Assembly (NCBI RefSeq): GCF_029953635.1 | Contig: NZ_CP124543.1 | Location: forward strand, 3,203,455-3,267,454 | Length of the DNA stretch: 64,000 nt | Reading direction: 5' to 3' | DNA from: Halotia branconii CENA392 | GTDB taxonomy: Bacteria; Cyanobacteriota; Cyanobacteriia; Cyanobacteriales; Nostocaceae | In this document: positions 19,948 to 28,952 of the stretch, in pieces | Layout of the letters: each line of letters opens with the position of its first letter | Position numbering within the stretch: position 1 is the first letter of the stretch | Position numbers and translations under genes: made by a program | The notes under the pieces: model-generated | Told to the model about the DNA's origin: nothing | Databases searched by the model: none | The model's input: the letters and a program-made list of their open reading frames with translations, nothing else

Positions 19948-21054
19948 GTGGTGAAAAGCTTCAATAGTCTATTTGGCAAATCTAATAAAGGGGTGGGTAT
20001 TGAACTTGCACCAGAACGGGTGAATATAGTTCAGCTACGCAAGCAGCGCCAAGGCTTGAAACTAGAGTCCTTGACATCAATAGCAGTTCCAGAAGGCGTT
20101 GTTACTGATGGTCAAATCACCGACCCCCCGGCAATGGCGCAATTAATCCAGCAAGGTCTGGCTGAGAGTAAAATCAAAGCCTCTCGTGTGGCGACTGGTG
20201 TCCCAGGACGAGATGCAATTGTGCGTCTCATTCCTGTACCAGCCGAGTTAGATGACAAAGAACTGCGAGAGATGGTGTTAAACCACGAAGCAGGTTTGTA
20301 TTTACCTTATCCTCGTGAAGAAGCTGATGTAGATTATCAGAAACTTGGGTATTTTGTAGATGAAGATGGCATCGAAAAAGTACAAGTACTACTAGTTGCC
20401 ACCCGTAAGGAGGTGACAGATACATATATTAGTACGTTTGAACAGGCAGGATTGCAAATTGACGTTTTAGAGATTAGCAGTTTTGCGCTGATTCGGACAA
20501 TTCGCGACCAACTGCGGCAATTTGGACCACAAGAAGCAGCAGTGTTAGTTGATATTGAGTTTGATAGTACAGAAATTGCGATCGTCATTAATGGAGTACC
20601 GCAATTTTCCCGCACTGTACCTATTGGTACATATCAAATGCAAACAGCCTTGGCCAGAGCCATGAGTTTACCGACATCACGAGATATGGAACTATTGCAG
20701 GGAATGACGATTCCTTCAACTCCTATTGATGGCGGCAAAACTGGGGTTACTGAAATTAATCCTGGTATGGCTGCGGTGGTGAGAGTGTTAGGAGAACTCA
20801 CAGATGAACTGCGCCGTTCCATCGATTTTTACTTAAATCAAAGTGAAAATTTGGAAGTAGCACAGATTTTATTAGCTGGGCCAGGAGGTGGACTACAACA
20901 ACTAGATGAGTTTTTTACTCAAAGATTAAGCTTGCCAACTATCCAAATAGATCCAATTGGGTCTTTGTCGTTGGAAGTTGATCAACAAAAGTACCCCATG
21001 TTAGGACGTTCTGGCTTAGCAGTAGTACTTGGTCTAGGCATGAGGGAGGTTTAA
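19948..21054 (+). CDS. pilM: Type IV pilus assembly protein PilM
   Basis: A 368-residue actin-like ATPase. It opens KSFNSLFGKSNKGVGIELAP, with the phosphate-1 region VGIELAPERVNIVQLR. It also has ATGVPGRDAIVRLIPVPA, VLVDIEFDSTEIAIV (phosphate-2) and LAGPGGGLQQLDEF (adenosine region). PilM sits on the cytoplasmic side and binds the N-terminus of PilN, connecting the pilus alignment complex to the motor. Start GTG 19948 is the first in frame and fits family N-termini. It heads the cluster pilM-pilN-pilO-(pilQ), needed for twitching, phototaxis and DNA uptake. Confidence 0.95.
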   Translation: MVKSFNSLFGKSNKGVGIELAPERVNIVQLRKQRQGLKLESLTSIAVPEGVVTDGQITDPPAMAQLIQQGLAESKIKASRVATGVPGRDAIVRLIPVPAELDDKELREMVLNHEAGLYLPYPREEADVDYQKLGYFVDEDGIEKVQVLLVATRKEVTDTYISTFEQAGLQIDVLEISSFALIRTIRDQLRQFGPQEAAVLVDIEFDSTEIAIVINGVPQFSRTVPIGTYQMQTALARAMSLPTSRDMELLQGMTIPSTPIDGGKTGVTEINPGMAAVVRVLGELTDELRRSIDFYLNQSENLEVAQILLAGPGGGLQQLDEFFTQRLSLPTIQIDPIGSLSLEVDQQKYPMLGRSGLAVVLGLGMREV

Positions 21055-21058
21055 CAGC

Positions 21059-21829
21059 ATGTACAGTCTAGATATTAACTTTCTCAAAGACCGCGCAATT
21101 CACGTTTCTAGTCCTCAAAAACGGGAAGGAATCAAGCTTCCAGTCGGGGATTTAACACCAATTTATGTGGGAGCTACTTTAGGGATTTGTCTACCACTTT
21201 TTGTGTTAACTGGTTGGTGGTTTTTACAAGCTAAAAATAGCGAATTAGAACAGACAATAGCACAATTAGATCAGCAAAACAAGCAGTTAGACACGGAAAT
21301 AGGAAACATTAATAAAATCCGGGAAGAGACGAATCAAGTTAAAGCGTCAACCCAGAGTTTAGTTAGCGTATTTGACCAGATTCGTCCTTGGTCAGCTATG
21401 TTACAAGATTTGCGCGATCGCATCCCAGCGACGGTACAAATTGATAACATCAAGCAAATTCCACCCGCACCCGCAGCGGAAGGTAAACCATCACCCAATC
21501 CCGCTGGGGGACTAGAAATTAACGGCTTGGCTCGTTCTTATAATGATGTCAATGATTTCTTGTTGATTTTGCAACAGTCTCAGTTCTTAAAGTCTTCAGA
21601 AAGCAAAATTATCTCAGCCAATTTAGTAGATGCACCACTACCACCAAACGCCGCTAGTTCTAATAATGCTGTAGTGATTAAACCACCCCAAATAGTTAAA
21701 TATACTATCCAATCTAGTCTAAGTGATGTTCCAGCTTCTGAACTTATGCGGGAGTTAGAAAAAAAAGGCACAGTGGGTCTAGTGGCTCGTATTCGTAATA
21801 TGCAACAAATAGGAGTCATTCCAAAATGA
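21059..21829 (+). CDS. pilN: Type IV pilus assembly protein PilN
   Basis: A 256-residue bitopic protein. The cytoplasmic start MYSLDINFLKDR carries the INFL-type PilM-binding motif, followed by a transmembrane helix (about 43-58, ATLGICLPLFVLTGWWFL), a periplasmic coiled coil (about 62-100) and a ferredoxin-like domain. It starts four bases after pilM and its stop overlaps the pilO start, indicating translational coupling. Confidence 0.93.
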   Translation: MYSLDINFLKDRAIHVSSPQKREGIKLPVGDLTPIYVGATLGICLPLFVLTGWWFLQAKNSELEQTIAQLDQQNKQLDTEIGNINKIREETNQVKASTQSLVSVFDQIRPWSAMLQDLRDRIPATVQIDNIKQIPPAPAAEGKPSPNPAGGLEINGLARSYNDVNDFLLILQQSQFLKSSESKIISANLVDAPLPPNAASSNNAVVIKPPQIVKYTIQSSLSDVPASELMRELEKKGTVGLVARIRNMQQIGVIPK

Positions 21830-22587
21830 CACTGAGTGATGATTTAAATTTTGCCGAACAAGCCGGAGATTTAGATTCAGGCGCATCAAGCTATCCCGTT
21901 CTTTTTGGTCTGACTTTCACCCCGCAAATCATTGGGGTTTTGGTAGGAGTTGCAGGAATTACTGGGGCATTTTACATACTTTTAAATATGGTGATGCCAG
22001 CTTGGGATAACTATCAGCAACAGCAAGCCAAAAGCAGCGAACTACAAGGGCAACTTGAACAAAAGAAAAACACTATCAAACAAGCAGCCAAGGTCAAAGA
22101 AGACTTAGACCAAGCAAAGCAACAAAAAATCCAGGTTTTAGGTTTATTTGCTAATGAAAAAACCTTAGATACTTTGCTACTAGATTTGAATCGTTTAGTC
22201 GAATCTGGCAATATTAAAATTCCTGGTAACGCAGTCACGGCCAAACTGCAAAAGTTTGTGCCAGCTTCACAACAAGCAGAAATAATTACTGATGGTTCTC
22301 TTGGCCCATTAGTCAATGGTCAACTCAAACGCACCAGCGTTAATCTTGAAATCGTCGGAACTTATGAACAAACACAATCAATTATTCGTAATATAGAACG
22401 TTTACAGCCTTTGTTAATTATTAAAGACTATCAATCGACATTGGCTCCAGTAGCGGCTATTAATCAGTTAGGCAAAGTGGTACGTAGAATAGGCCCCGCA
22501 CCGATTACTACCGCTTTTCAAATACAGGCATTGATGCCACTTAATCCAGAAGAAATTGCTGCTGCTCAAGCAGCACCTAAAAAGTAA
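21826..22587 (+). CDS. pilO: Type IV pilus assembly protein PilO
   Basis: A 253-residue inner-membrane protein with one transmembrane helix (about 35-57, IIGVLVGVAGITGAFYILLN), a Gln/Lys-rich coiled coil (about 65-105) and a ferredoxin-like periplasmic domain. It forms a dimer with PilN and links to PilQ. It overlaps pilN by four bases (ATGA). pilP is absent from its usual place, as in other cyanobacteria; pilQ follows only after a 423 bp repeat-filled gap. Confidence 0.9.
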   Translation: MTLSDDLNFAEQAGDLDSGASSYPVLFGLTFTPQIIGVLVGVAGITGAFYILLNMVMPAWDNYQQQQAKSSELQGQLEQKKNTIKQAAKVKEDLDQAKQQKIQVLGLFANEKTLDTLLLDLNRLVESGNIKIPGNAVTAKLQKFVPASQQAEIITDGSLGPLVNGQLKRTSVNLEIVGTYEQTQSIIRNIERLQPLLIIKDYQSTLAPVAAINQLGKVVRRIGPAPITTAFQIQALMPLNPEEIAAAQAAPKK

Positions 22588-23010
22588 AAGTTAAAAGTGC
22601 TGAGTGCTGAGTAGAAAAAAGAATATTTCTAATAATGCTCATAGCAAAAGTAGTAGTGGACTTACAAGGCTAAATTGATGCAAAAAAATTGTAGGTTGGG
22701 GAGCCACTGCGTTGGGGAGACAGCGCCGTGGTGAGGCAGTCCGGTCTTGGGGGTTTCCCCCATGAGGAACTGCCGAAAGGGTTTCCCGACTTGAGGCGAC
22801 TGTCGTCGGCTCTGCCGACTTGTAGTAAGTGGCGTTTGACGTAAGGAAACCCAACACCTTTATCCATGTTGGGTTGCGCTGCGCTTAACCCAACCTACAC
22901 CTAATGCACTCTTTTAGACTAGACACGCTACTACAAAATATAAGCACTAAAGTACTTACTACAAACTCTAAAAAATTGTTTGTTTAGTTTTATAAGGTGA
23001 GGAATGAACT
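22588..23010. repeat. Repeat-filled gap between pilO and pilQ
   Basis: No gene is present. From about 22680 to 22830 there is a compound palindromic repeat with GGGGGTTTCCCCCATGAGGAAC and GGTTTCCCGACTTGAGGCG. From 22868 to 22898 comes TTGGGTTGCGCTGCGCTTAACCCAACCTAC, a hairpin whose relative occurs after pilQ (25670-25700). These are dispersed repeats common in this lineage. The last 100 bp before pilQ are AT-rich and could hold a separate promoter; AAGGTGAGGAATGAACT near 22995 provides a ribosome binding site. Confidence 0.75.
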
Positions 23011-25452
23011 GTGAAACAGCTTCACGGTAATAGTTTAATATTGGGTACTGCCGCTTTTTTATATTTGGCAGCTCAACCAGTTTCGGCACAGATAACTCAA
23101 GTTAATGATGTACAGCTAAGTCCAGTTGATGGTGGAATTAGCGTTATTTTGCAAACTTCTACAGGGTCGCGTCCGCAAGTTTTTACCACCAAAAGAGGCA
23201 ACACCTTAGTTACAGATATTATTAATACTCAACTACGTTTGCCAAAAGGCAATAGTTTCCGCAAAGATAATCCATCTCCCGGAATTGCTTCAGTTGAAGT
23301 TGGTCAGCTTGATGCTAATAGTATTCGAGTAACGGTGACTGGTAGCAAGAATGCACCCAACACTCAACCTGTAGTGCGAAAGCAAAACGGTCTTACTCTC
23401 AGCTTTACTCCTTCCACAGGTATTACAGCGTCAGTACCAACACCCCCAGCACCCTCAACAGCGACAGCGCCACCTGCTTCTATTCCAGCGCTACCGGGTC
23501 AAAAGCCAGATGTTCTTGTTCCTAATCCACAAGTCACAATTGACGGCAAACCTGCCCAGCCAGCTGGTCCTGGTCAACCTATCAGTCAAGCTCCTCCTTT
23601 CTTGCCTAGAGCCGTCGCCCCACCAGTGGGAGATATTGCCATCTCTACTACCGATGCATCTCCTAGCACAATTGATTTGGGAACCCAAGAACGCGTTCCT
23701 CGCTTAGTATTACGAGATGCACCAGTGCGCGAGGTTTTATCATTACTTGCCCGTGCTGCTAATCTAAATCTGGCTTATGTAGGTGGTGAGCAAGCTGCTG
23801 GAGCGACTTCTACTGACGGTCAGGCTGTTTCTCAAACAATTTCTCTAGATATAGAAAACGAGCCAGTGCAAGATGTGTTTAACTACGTTTTGCGAATGAG
23901 TGGTTTAGAAGCTAACCGCAGTGGTCGCACGGTTTTTGTTGGAGCTAACTTACCCAATGGAACCCGTGATATGGTCATGCGTAGTATGCGCCTTAATCAG
24001 GTAACAGTAGGGGTTGCACTAAATTTTTTGGTCGGCTTAGGCGCAGAAAGTGCTGTCAGTCGTGAACGCCAAGTTACCAGTGTTAATGCAGTGCCTGTGG
24101 GTGCTGGAGCTGCTCCTATTACCCAAACTCAGACCACTACAGAAACCAAGCTAGAAACTCAACGCGCTGAATTTAAAGACTCAAAGCCTTTACTAAGAGG
24201 ATTACAAGCATTAGGAGACGAACGTACTAACTCTCTAACCTTGATTGGCCCTCCCAGACTAATTGAGGTGGCAATGTCTCAATTGACTCAGCTGGATATT
24301 CGCCGTCGTCAGGTAGTAGTCAATGTCAAGATTATCGATGTTAACCTGTTGAACACTCAGGATCAAAATACCAGTTTTTCCTTTGGGGTTGGCAATAATT
24401 TCTTTACTAATGATGGTGGTGCAGCATCTTTTAATTTTGGTGGTTCCAGACCTGCTACCGGGGCTGAAGTGGCAAGTAGTGTAACTAGTACGCCAGTAAT
24501 CACAAATCCTGTTACAGGAACACCTTTCTTTAACCCCAACGGCTCTGTATCTATTCCAGGAACTACCCCAGGTACAGTAGTAATAGACCAAAACGGCAAT
24601 GCTGTTAGAGTTGCAAACCCAGGAAGTGGCTCTTTCTATCAACCTATTGCGCCTACTGGCAATGGAAACCCACTACAACCGGGTTTCACGGATATCACTC
24701 CTGCAACCGATAACATTATTACTAGGAACGCAGATGGTACATCTAGTATCACACAAGGCACTCTCGGTACAGCTACCGCATCTTTGCCAACTTTATTTCA
24801 ATTCCCTAAACGGTTTCTCGCTAGTTTGCAAGCTCAGATTACCAATGGCAATGCCAAAATTTTGACTGACCCAACCTTAATTGTGCAAGAAGGTCAAACC
24901 GCTAACGTTAACTTGACTCAAGAAGTTGTAGGCAATATTAAAAGGGAAATAGTTCGCGATGCGAATCTTGCTACAGAAACTATCTCAGCGGATAAAGACA
25001 AAGTAGGTTTAACTTTAGCTGTTAAAGTTGAAAGAATTGACGATAATGGCTTTGTTTCTCTATCAGTAGCTCCTGTTGTGAAAGCACCTCAAGCTCCAGC
25101 TAGTATCAATGTTGGAGGAGGTGGTAGCCAACAAATATTTTTGGTATCTGAGCGTTCTCTTAATTCTGGAACAATTCGCCTACGAGATGGTCAAACGCTC
25201 ATTTTGTCAGGTATCATTCAAGACCAAGACCGGACAAGTGTCTCTAAAATTCCCATCTTGGGTGATTTGCCATTAATTGGTTCACTGTTTAGAAGAACAA
25301 ACAGGCAGAATCAGCGTAACGAGGTAATAGTGTTGCTGACACCTCAAGTTATGGATGATTCTGAAAACTCTTCCTATGGTTATAACTACACCCCCAGTCC
25401 AGAGGTGCGGCAAATACTTGAGCGTCGAGGGTTAAACACACCTAAGCGATAA
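23011..25452 (+). CDS. pilQ: Type IV pilus secretin PilQ
   Basis: An 813-residue outer-membrane secretin. It starts with a signal peptide (about 1-26, ending VSAQ), then an AMIN domain (about 28-135, peptidoglycan binding), a Pro/Ala-rich linker (about 145-215), an STN/secretin N1 region (about 230-310), a second N domain, and the secretin barrel (about 590-800) with SERSLNSGTIRLRDGQTLIL and the terminal signature IPILGDLPLIGSLFRR. A long Gly/Asn/Thr-rich insertion (about 450-590) splits the N and C parts. It forms the channel for the pilus and for incoming DNA. Start GTG 23011. Confidence 0.95.
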   Translation: MKQLHGNSLILGTAAFLYLAAQPVSAQITQVNDVQLSPVDGGISVILQTSTGSRPQVFTTKRGNTLVTDIINTQLRLPKGNSFRKDNPSPGIASVEVGQLDANSIRVTVTGSKNAPNTQPVVRKQNGLTLSFTPSTGITASVPTPPAPSTATAPPASIPALPGQKPDVLVPNPQVTIDGKPAQPAGPGQPISQAPPFLPRAVAPPVGDIAISTTDASPSTIDLGTQERVPRLVLRDAPVREVLSLLARAANLNLAYVGGEQAAGATSTDGQAVSQTISLDIENEPVQDVFNYVLRMSGLEANRSGRTVFVGANLPNGTRDMVMRSMRLNQVTVGVALNFLVGLGAESAVSRERQVTSVNAVPVGAGAAPITQTQTTTETKLETQRAEFKDSKPLLRGLQALGDERTNSLTLIGPPRLIEVAMSQLTQLDIRRRQVVVNVKIIDVNLLNTQDQNTSFSFGVGNNFFTNDGGAASFNFGGSRPATGAEVASSVTSTPVITNPVTGTPFFNPNGSVSIPGTTPGTVVIDQNGNAVRVANPGSGSFYQPIAPTGNGNPLQPGFTDITPATDNIITRNADGTSSITQGTLGTATASLPTLFQFPKRFLASLQAQITNGNAKILTDPTLIVQEGQTANVNLTQEVVGNIKREIVRDANLATETISADKDKVGLTLAVKVERIDDNGFVSLSVAPVVKAPQAPASINVGGGGSQQIFLVSERSLNSGTIRLRDGQTLILSGIIQDQDRTSVSKIPILGDLPLIGSLFRRTNRQNQRNEVIVLLTPQVMDDSENSSYGYNYTPSPEVRQILERRGLNTPKR

Positions 25453-25522
25453 ACAGTAGCCTTTTCAAGGTGGGTAAAAATATTGGCAAGAAAACCCCTT
25501 TTTAACTTCTTACCTCTGTTAC

Positions 25523-25574
25523 CTCAGCGTCTCTGTGGTTAGATAAATTACTTTTAAACCACAGAGACGCTGAG
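25523..25574. repeat. Perfect 18-bp inverted repeat (ACCACAGAGACGC family)
   Basis: CTCAGCGTCTCTGTGGTT (25523-25540) and its exact complement AACCACAGAGACGCTGAG (25557-25574) flank a 16-bp loop. Weaker symmetry extends outwards through CCTCTG/CAGAGAGG. This hairpin type is dispersed in cyanobacterial genomes. Its place between the pilQ stop and the convergent GH57 gene would let it stop transcription, though it lacks a clear T-run. Confidence 0.85.
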
Positions 25575-25709
25575 AACGCAGAGAGGAAAGCAAAGATTTT
25601 TCGAGTCACCTTGAAAGGTTAGCAAAAACACAAAATTTTCTATCTAACAACTAATTAACAGGATTTTATTGGGTAATGCTTGCGCTTTACCCAACCTACT
25701 ATTTTTCAA

Positions 25710-27299
25710 TTACAACGGACGGTAAACACGATAGTTAATTTCGGGGAAGATGTTGTCCATTAACTCAACTTTTTCCAACCAACCACTGTCAACCTTGCCA
25801 ATTTTCACGTCCTCATACAGCTTATTAAACCGCATCAAGTGCGATCGCGTCCTTCTGACAGCATAGGGAACCATTGTTCCAGTTCGCATAATGAATGCCC
25901 AGTCAGAAGATTGTGCTAATAAAAGTTCTCTTGCAGCTTGATTCAAGGCTTTCCACTGCAACTCATCTTCTGGTTCTAAGTGAGCGATTTCAATCATCCG
26001 CTCGGTTGCTTTGTGTAAATGCGGATAAATCCAGGCATTTGTTTCATTTAACCAGTATTCGTGGAAACCTTTATAACCCCAACTCGATTGCGAAGGACGG
26101 CAAATTTGCTGAGTCGGTTCTGCTCGTAAATAATCTGCCAAATGAGTCATTGCATAAGTTCCTTGGTCATACCATGATTTACGGAACAGATAATCAATAA
26201 ACCAAGGGCCTTCATACCACCAATGCCCAAATAACTCTGCGTCGTAAGGCGAAACGATAATCGGCGGACGCTGCATGATGCCGTGGAGATGTTCGGCTTG
26301 GCGTTCGCGATTATACATAAAGTTAGCAGCATGTTCGGCTGCTTTTTCTCTTGCCCAGTAAGGGTCGTAGAGTCCTTTATCTGACAATCCTAAGCCGCGT
26401 CCAGTAATTTTGTGATACTTAATGCCTGTATTTTTACGCTGACCATTGGGCATGATATAGGGCTTGATATACTCATATTCTGCTTCCCAGCCCAAATCTT
26501 TGTAAAATTCTCGATATTCGGCAGCCCCAGGATAGCCCACTTCAGAAGACCATACTTGTTGCGAAGATTCATGATCTCGACCGAAGGCTGCAACACCAGT
26601 TTCTGTAAAAATTGGTGCGTAAGTACCAAATCGGGGGCGTGGACGAGCATAAAGAATGCCATGACCATCAGTAAGGAAATAACGCAAGCCAGCATCTGCC
26701 AGCATTCGCTCTACACCTTCATAGTAGGCGCATTCCGGCAACCAAATACCTCTGGGTGCTTTGCCAAATATTTGCTCGTAATGTTCACAAGCTACCTGAA
26801 TTTGCGCCCACACCGCTTGCGGATACATTTTCATCAACGGTAAGTAGCCGTGAGTAGCTCCACAAGTGATAATTTCTAAATTATTAGTGTCTTGGAACTC
26901 TTTAAAAGCTGTCACCAAGTCACCGTTGTAGCGTTCCCATAGCTGACGCGCTTCGTTAAATTCAGTAGCGTAATGTTCGGCTAAATAACGAATATGCCCA
27001 TTATTGATATTACGTTCAGCTTCTAGCTCTGCTAATTCTTCGAGTTGAGTTAAGTGTGCATCATAGCGTTCTTGCAGTAAGGGATCACGGAGCATTGACA
27101 CCAGAGGCGGTGTCATACTCATCGTAATCTTAAAGTCAATGCCGTCTCGCTTTAAGCCCTCAAATACTTTCAATAAAGGAATGTATGTTTCGGTGATGGC
27201 TTCATAAAGCCATTCTTCCTCCAGCACGTAGTCACTTTCTGGGTGACGAACGAAGGGTAAATGTGCATGAAGTACAAGCGCGACGTAGCCGATAGCCAT
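25710..27299 (-). CDS. GH57 1,4-alpha-glucan branching enzyme
   Basis: The 529-residue protein has the GH57 beta/alpha barrel with the start GYVALVLHAHLPFVRHPE, nucleophile E189 in GIWLPECAYYEG, and acid/base D353 in IIVSPYDAELFGHWWYEG. The C-terminal DUF1957 helical domain (about 420-525) is typical of the branching-enzyme subgroup of GH57. It makes alpha-1,6 branches in glycogen. It is isolated on the minus strand, but the GH15-like pair at 28953-32157 is also on this strand and may act on alpha-glucan. Confidence 0.92.
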   Translation of the reverse strand: MAIGYVALVLHAHLPFVRHPESDYVLEEEWLYEAITETYIPLLKVFEGLKRDGIDFKITMSMTPPLVSMLRDPLLQERYDAHLTQLEELAELEAERNINNGHIRYLAEHYATEFNEARQLWERYNGDLVTAFKEFQDTNNLEIITCGATHGYLPLMKMYPQAVWAQIQVACEHYEQIFGKAPRGIWLPECAYYEGVERMLADAGLRYFLTDGHGILYARPRPRFGTYAPIFTETGVAAFGRDHESSQQVWSSEVGYPGAAEYREFYKDLGWEAEYEYIKPYIMPNGQRKNTGIKYHKITGRGLGLSDKGLYDPYWAREKAAEHAANFMYNRERQAEHLHGIMQRPPIIVSPYDAELFGHWWYEGPWFIDYLFRKSWYDQGTYAMTHLADYLRAEPTQQICRPSQSSWGYKGFHEYWLNETNAWIYPHLHKATERMIEIAHLEPEDELQWKALNQAARELLLAQSSDWAFIMRTGTMVPYAVRRTRSHLMRFNKLYEDVKIGKVDSGWLEKVELMDNIFPEINYRVYRPL

Positions 27300-27454
27300 A
27301 GTTATTGTGGGGTAATACTTGTAAGTTGAAAGTCAGGGGTTAGCAGAAATTAACAATATTTTAAGACTTTATCGGGATCGTAGCAGTATTTACTGATTTT
27401 TTATAATTAATACCAGCTTGTTGATGAAGCTGAGTTTAAAGAGCGATCGCTAGA

Positions 27455-28024
27455 TTAGCAAAAAAAGCGCTGAACCTGAACACGAAAATCTGGCAATAAT
27501 GGTGATGTAATTTCGTCATCAGCCAACAAAGTAGTTATCAGTTTCAATTGAGCATTTTCTCTGCGATACACTTCTAGCTGCTGTAATTGCCAATTGGCAA
27601 TCCAATATTCTTGCACTCCTGTTGATGAATATAGCTTCAGCTTGGCTTCTCGGTCTCGACGTTCGTTGGTTGTTCCAGGAGAAAGCACTTCTACAACAAG
27701 TTCTGGCGCTCCTCTCAAATGCCCTTCATCATCTAGCAGCTGTGCTAAACGTTCACGACTAATCCAAACTACATCAGGTATGACATTATCAGTATCTGTA
27801 TAAATTATTCCAGGAGTTTGACGAGTTTCTCCCAGTCCACTAGAGCGAGACCAAATTTCTAATTCCAAATAAATATTACCGGCAGAGCCTTGATGTCTCC
27901 AGTGAGGCGCTCTAGTCACAAATAGTTCTCCGTCAATAATTTCATAGCGCTTCCATTCATCAGTTGCGAGTAATTCTAAGTCAGAGGTTGTCCAACGGAC
28001 TGGATCAGATACTATTTTGTTCAT
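27455..28024 (-). CDS. Uma2 family (DUF820) putative restriction-endonuclease-like protein
   Basis: The ATG at 28024 (MNKIVSDPVRWTTSDLELL) gives 189 residues. The PD-(D/E)xK-like fold is seen as YEIIDGELFVTRAP, IIYTDTDNVIPDVVWIS (the catalytic Asp region) and APELVVEVLSPGTTNERRDREAKLKLY, with EVLSP-x-x-x and K in the family pattern, and a VQEYWI strand. Cyanobacteria carry dozens of Uma2 genes of unknown biological role. A start six codons upstream (28042) is possible. It is adjacent to a broken paralogue. Confidence 0.88.
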   Translation of the reverse strand: MNKIVSDPVRWTTSDLELLATDEWKRYEIIDGELFVTRAPHWRHQGSAGNIYLELEIWSRSSGLGETRQTPGIIYTDTDNVIPDVVWISRERLAQLLDDEGHLRGAPELVVEVLSPGTTNERRDREAKLKLYSSTGVQEYWIANWQLQQLEVYRRENAQLKLITTLLADDEITSPLLPDFRVQVQRFFC

Positions 28025-28055
28025 AGCATTATCTTCCCACACTTAATTGGAATAT

Positions 28056-28763
28056 TTACTCAGGTTCAATGCCTGCGGCTCTTAGCTTTTGTGCTAATAT
28101 TTCAGCCCGTTGACGTTCCTGTTCTAACTGTTGGTTAACTTGTTGTAATTGTTGGTTAGCTTCTTCCTCTGGCAACATTACTATTTGCCCATCTGAAGTA
28201 AAAAAACGTAATTTACCAGACTCAACTCCCAAATATAGCTCTAACTGCTGACTCCATAACCAACCATCAGGACTAGGTAACAGTTCTTGATACTGACCAT
28301 CAATTAAGTGAAATCCTTGTAATTCCCAGCTAACCGGATCAAACCAGAAATAATCAGGAGTGCGAAATGTGTTCTGGTATATCTGCTTTTTCAGCCCTTT
28401 ATCAACTGAGGCAGTGGAATCAGATAATAATTCTATAATCACATTTGGATATTTGCCGTCTTCTTGCCACACAACCTAGCTTTTACGGTCTTTTTTTTCT
28501 GCATCTAAAACTACAAAAAAATCAGAGCCTCGAAATTCTTCTGACTTTTTTTGGTTAGGACTGAAATAAATAGTCAAGTTGCCAGTAGCATAGAAGTCTT
28601 GGCGATCACGCCACCACCACTTAATCAGGCGGATTAGTAAATCAATTTGTTCGCGGTGTAAGTCAGATTCCAAGGGTGGTTCGTCACTGTAAATATCACC
28701 TGGTGGAAAAATTATACTATCAGTGACATCAGCTTGAGATGTGCTGGTAAGAGATTGAGACAT
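28056..28763 (-). pseudogene. Uma2 family gene interrupted by an in-frame TAG
   Basis: The first part (28763-28476) encodes 95 residues up to VVLDAEKKDRKS and ends in TAG at 28476-28478. The same frame continues without a gap as VVWQEDGKYPNVIIELLSDS and on to 28056, with a coiled C-terminal tail rich in Gln/Glu (about 205-235). Intact relatives read KSWVVW at this spot, so TGG probably became TAG by one base change. A downstream ATG at 28472 is only the first methionine after the break. The catalytic IELLSDSTA block lies after the stop. Without readthrough the gene is dead; a sequencing error is the alternative. Confidence 0.85.
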
Positions 28764-28849
28764 AGCGATGCCTGCGGCGGTAAACTACGTACTTTTTTAT
28801 CTCTATCCTATAGCGATTCTCTAATTGTCGAAGAGTGCAGTCGAAAGGA

Positions 28850-28899
28850 GCCGAAGTACTATCACGGACACTCCTCTTAGAAGTAGGTAACGCGATCGC
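28850..28899. repeat. 50-bp direct repeat, copy 1
   Basis: This begins GCCGAAGTACTATCACGGAC and ends GGTAACGCGATCGC. It matches 32370-32419 at 44 of 50 positions without gaps and in the same orientation. The two copies bracket the split GH15-like gene. Both ends fall in non-coding sequence. Confidence 0.8.
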
Positions 28900-28952
28900 C
28901 TTTTGCTGAATAATCAATTTAAATTAATAGCTTTCTTGCTCTGTTTTTTAAT

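Noticed and set aside
24259..24642. 127-codon frame antisense to pilQ
   Set aside because: It is fully inside the secretin gene, has biased cysteine- and serine-rich composition, and shows no ribosome binding site.
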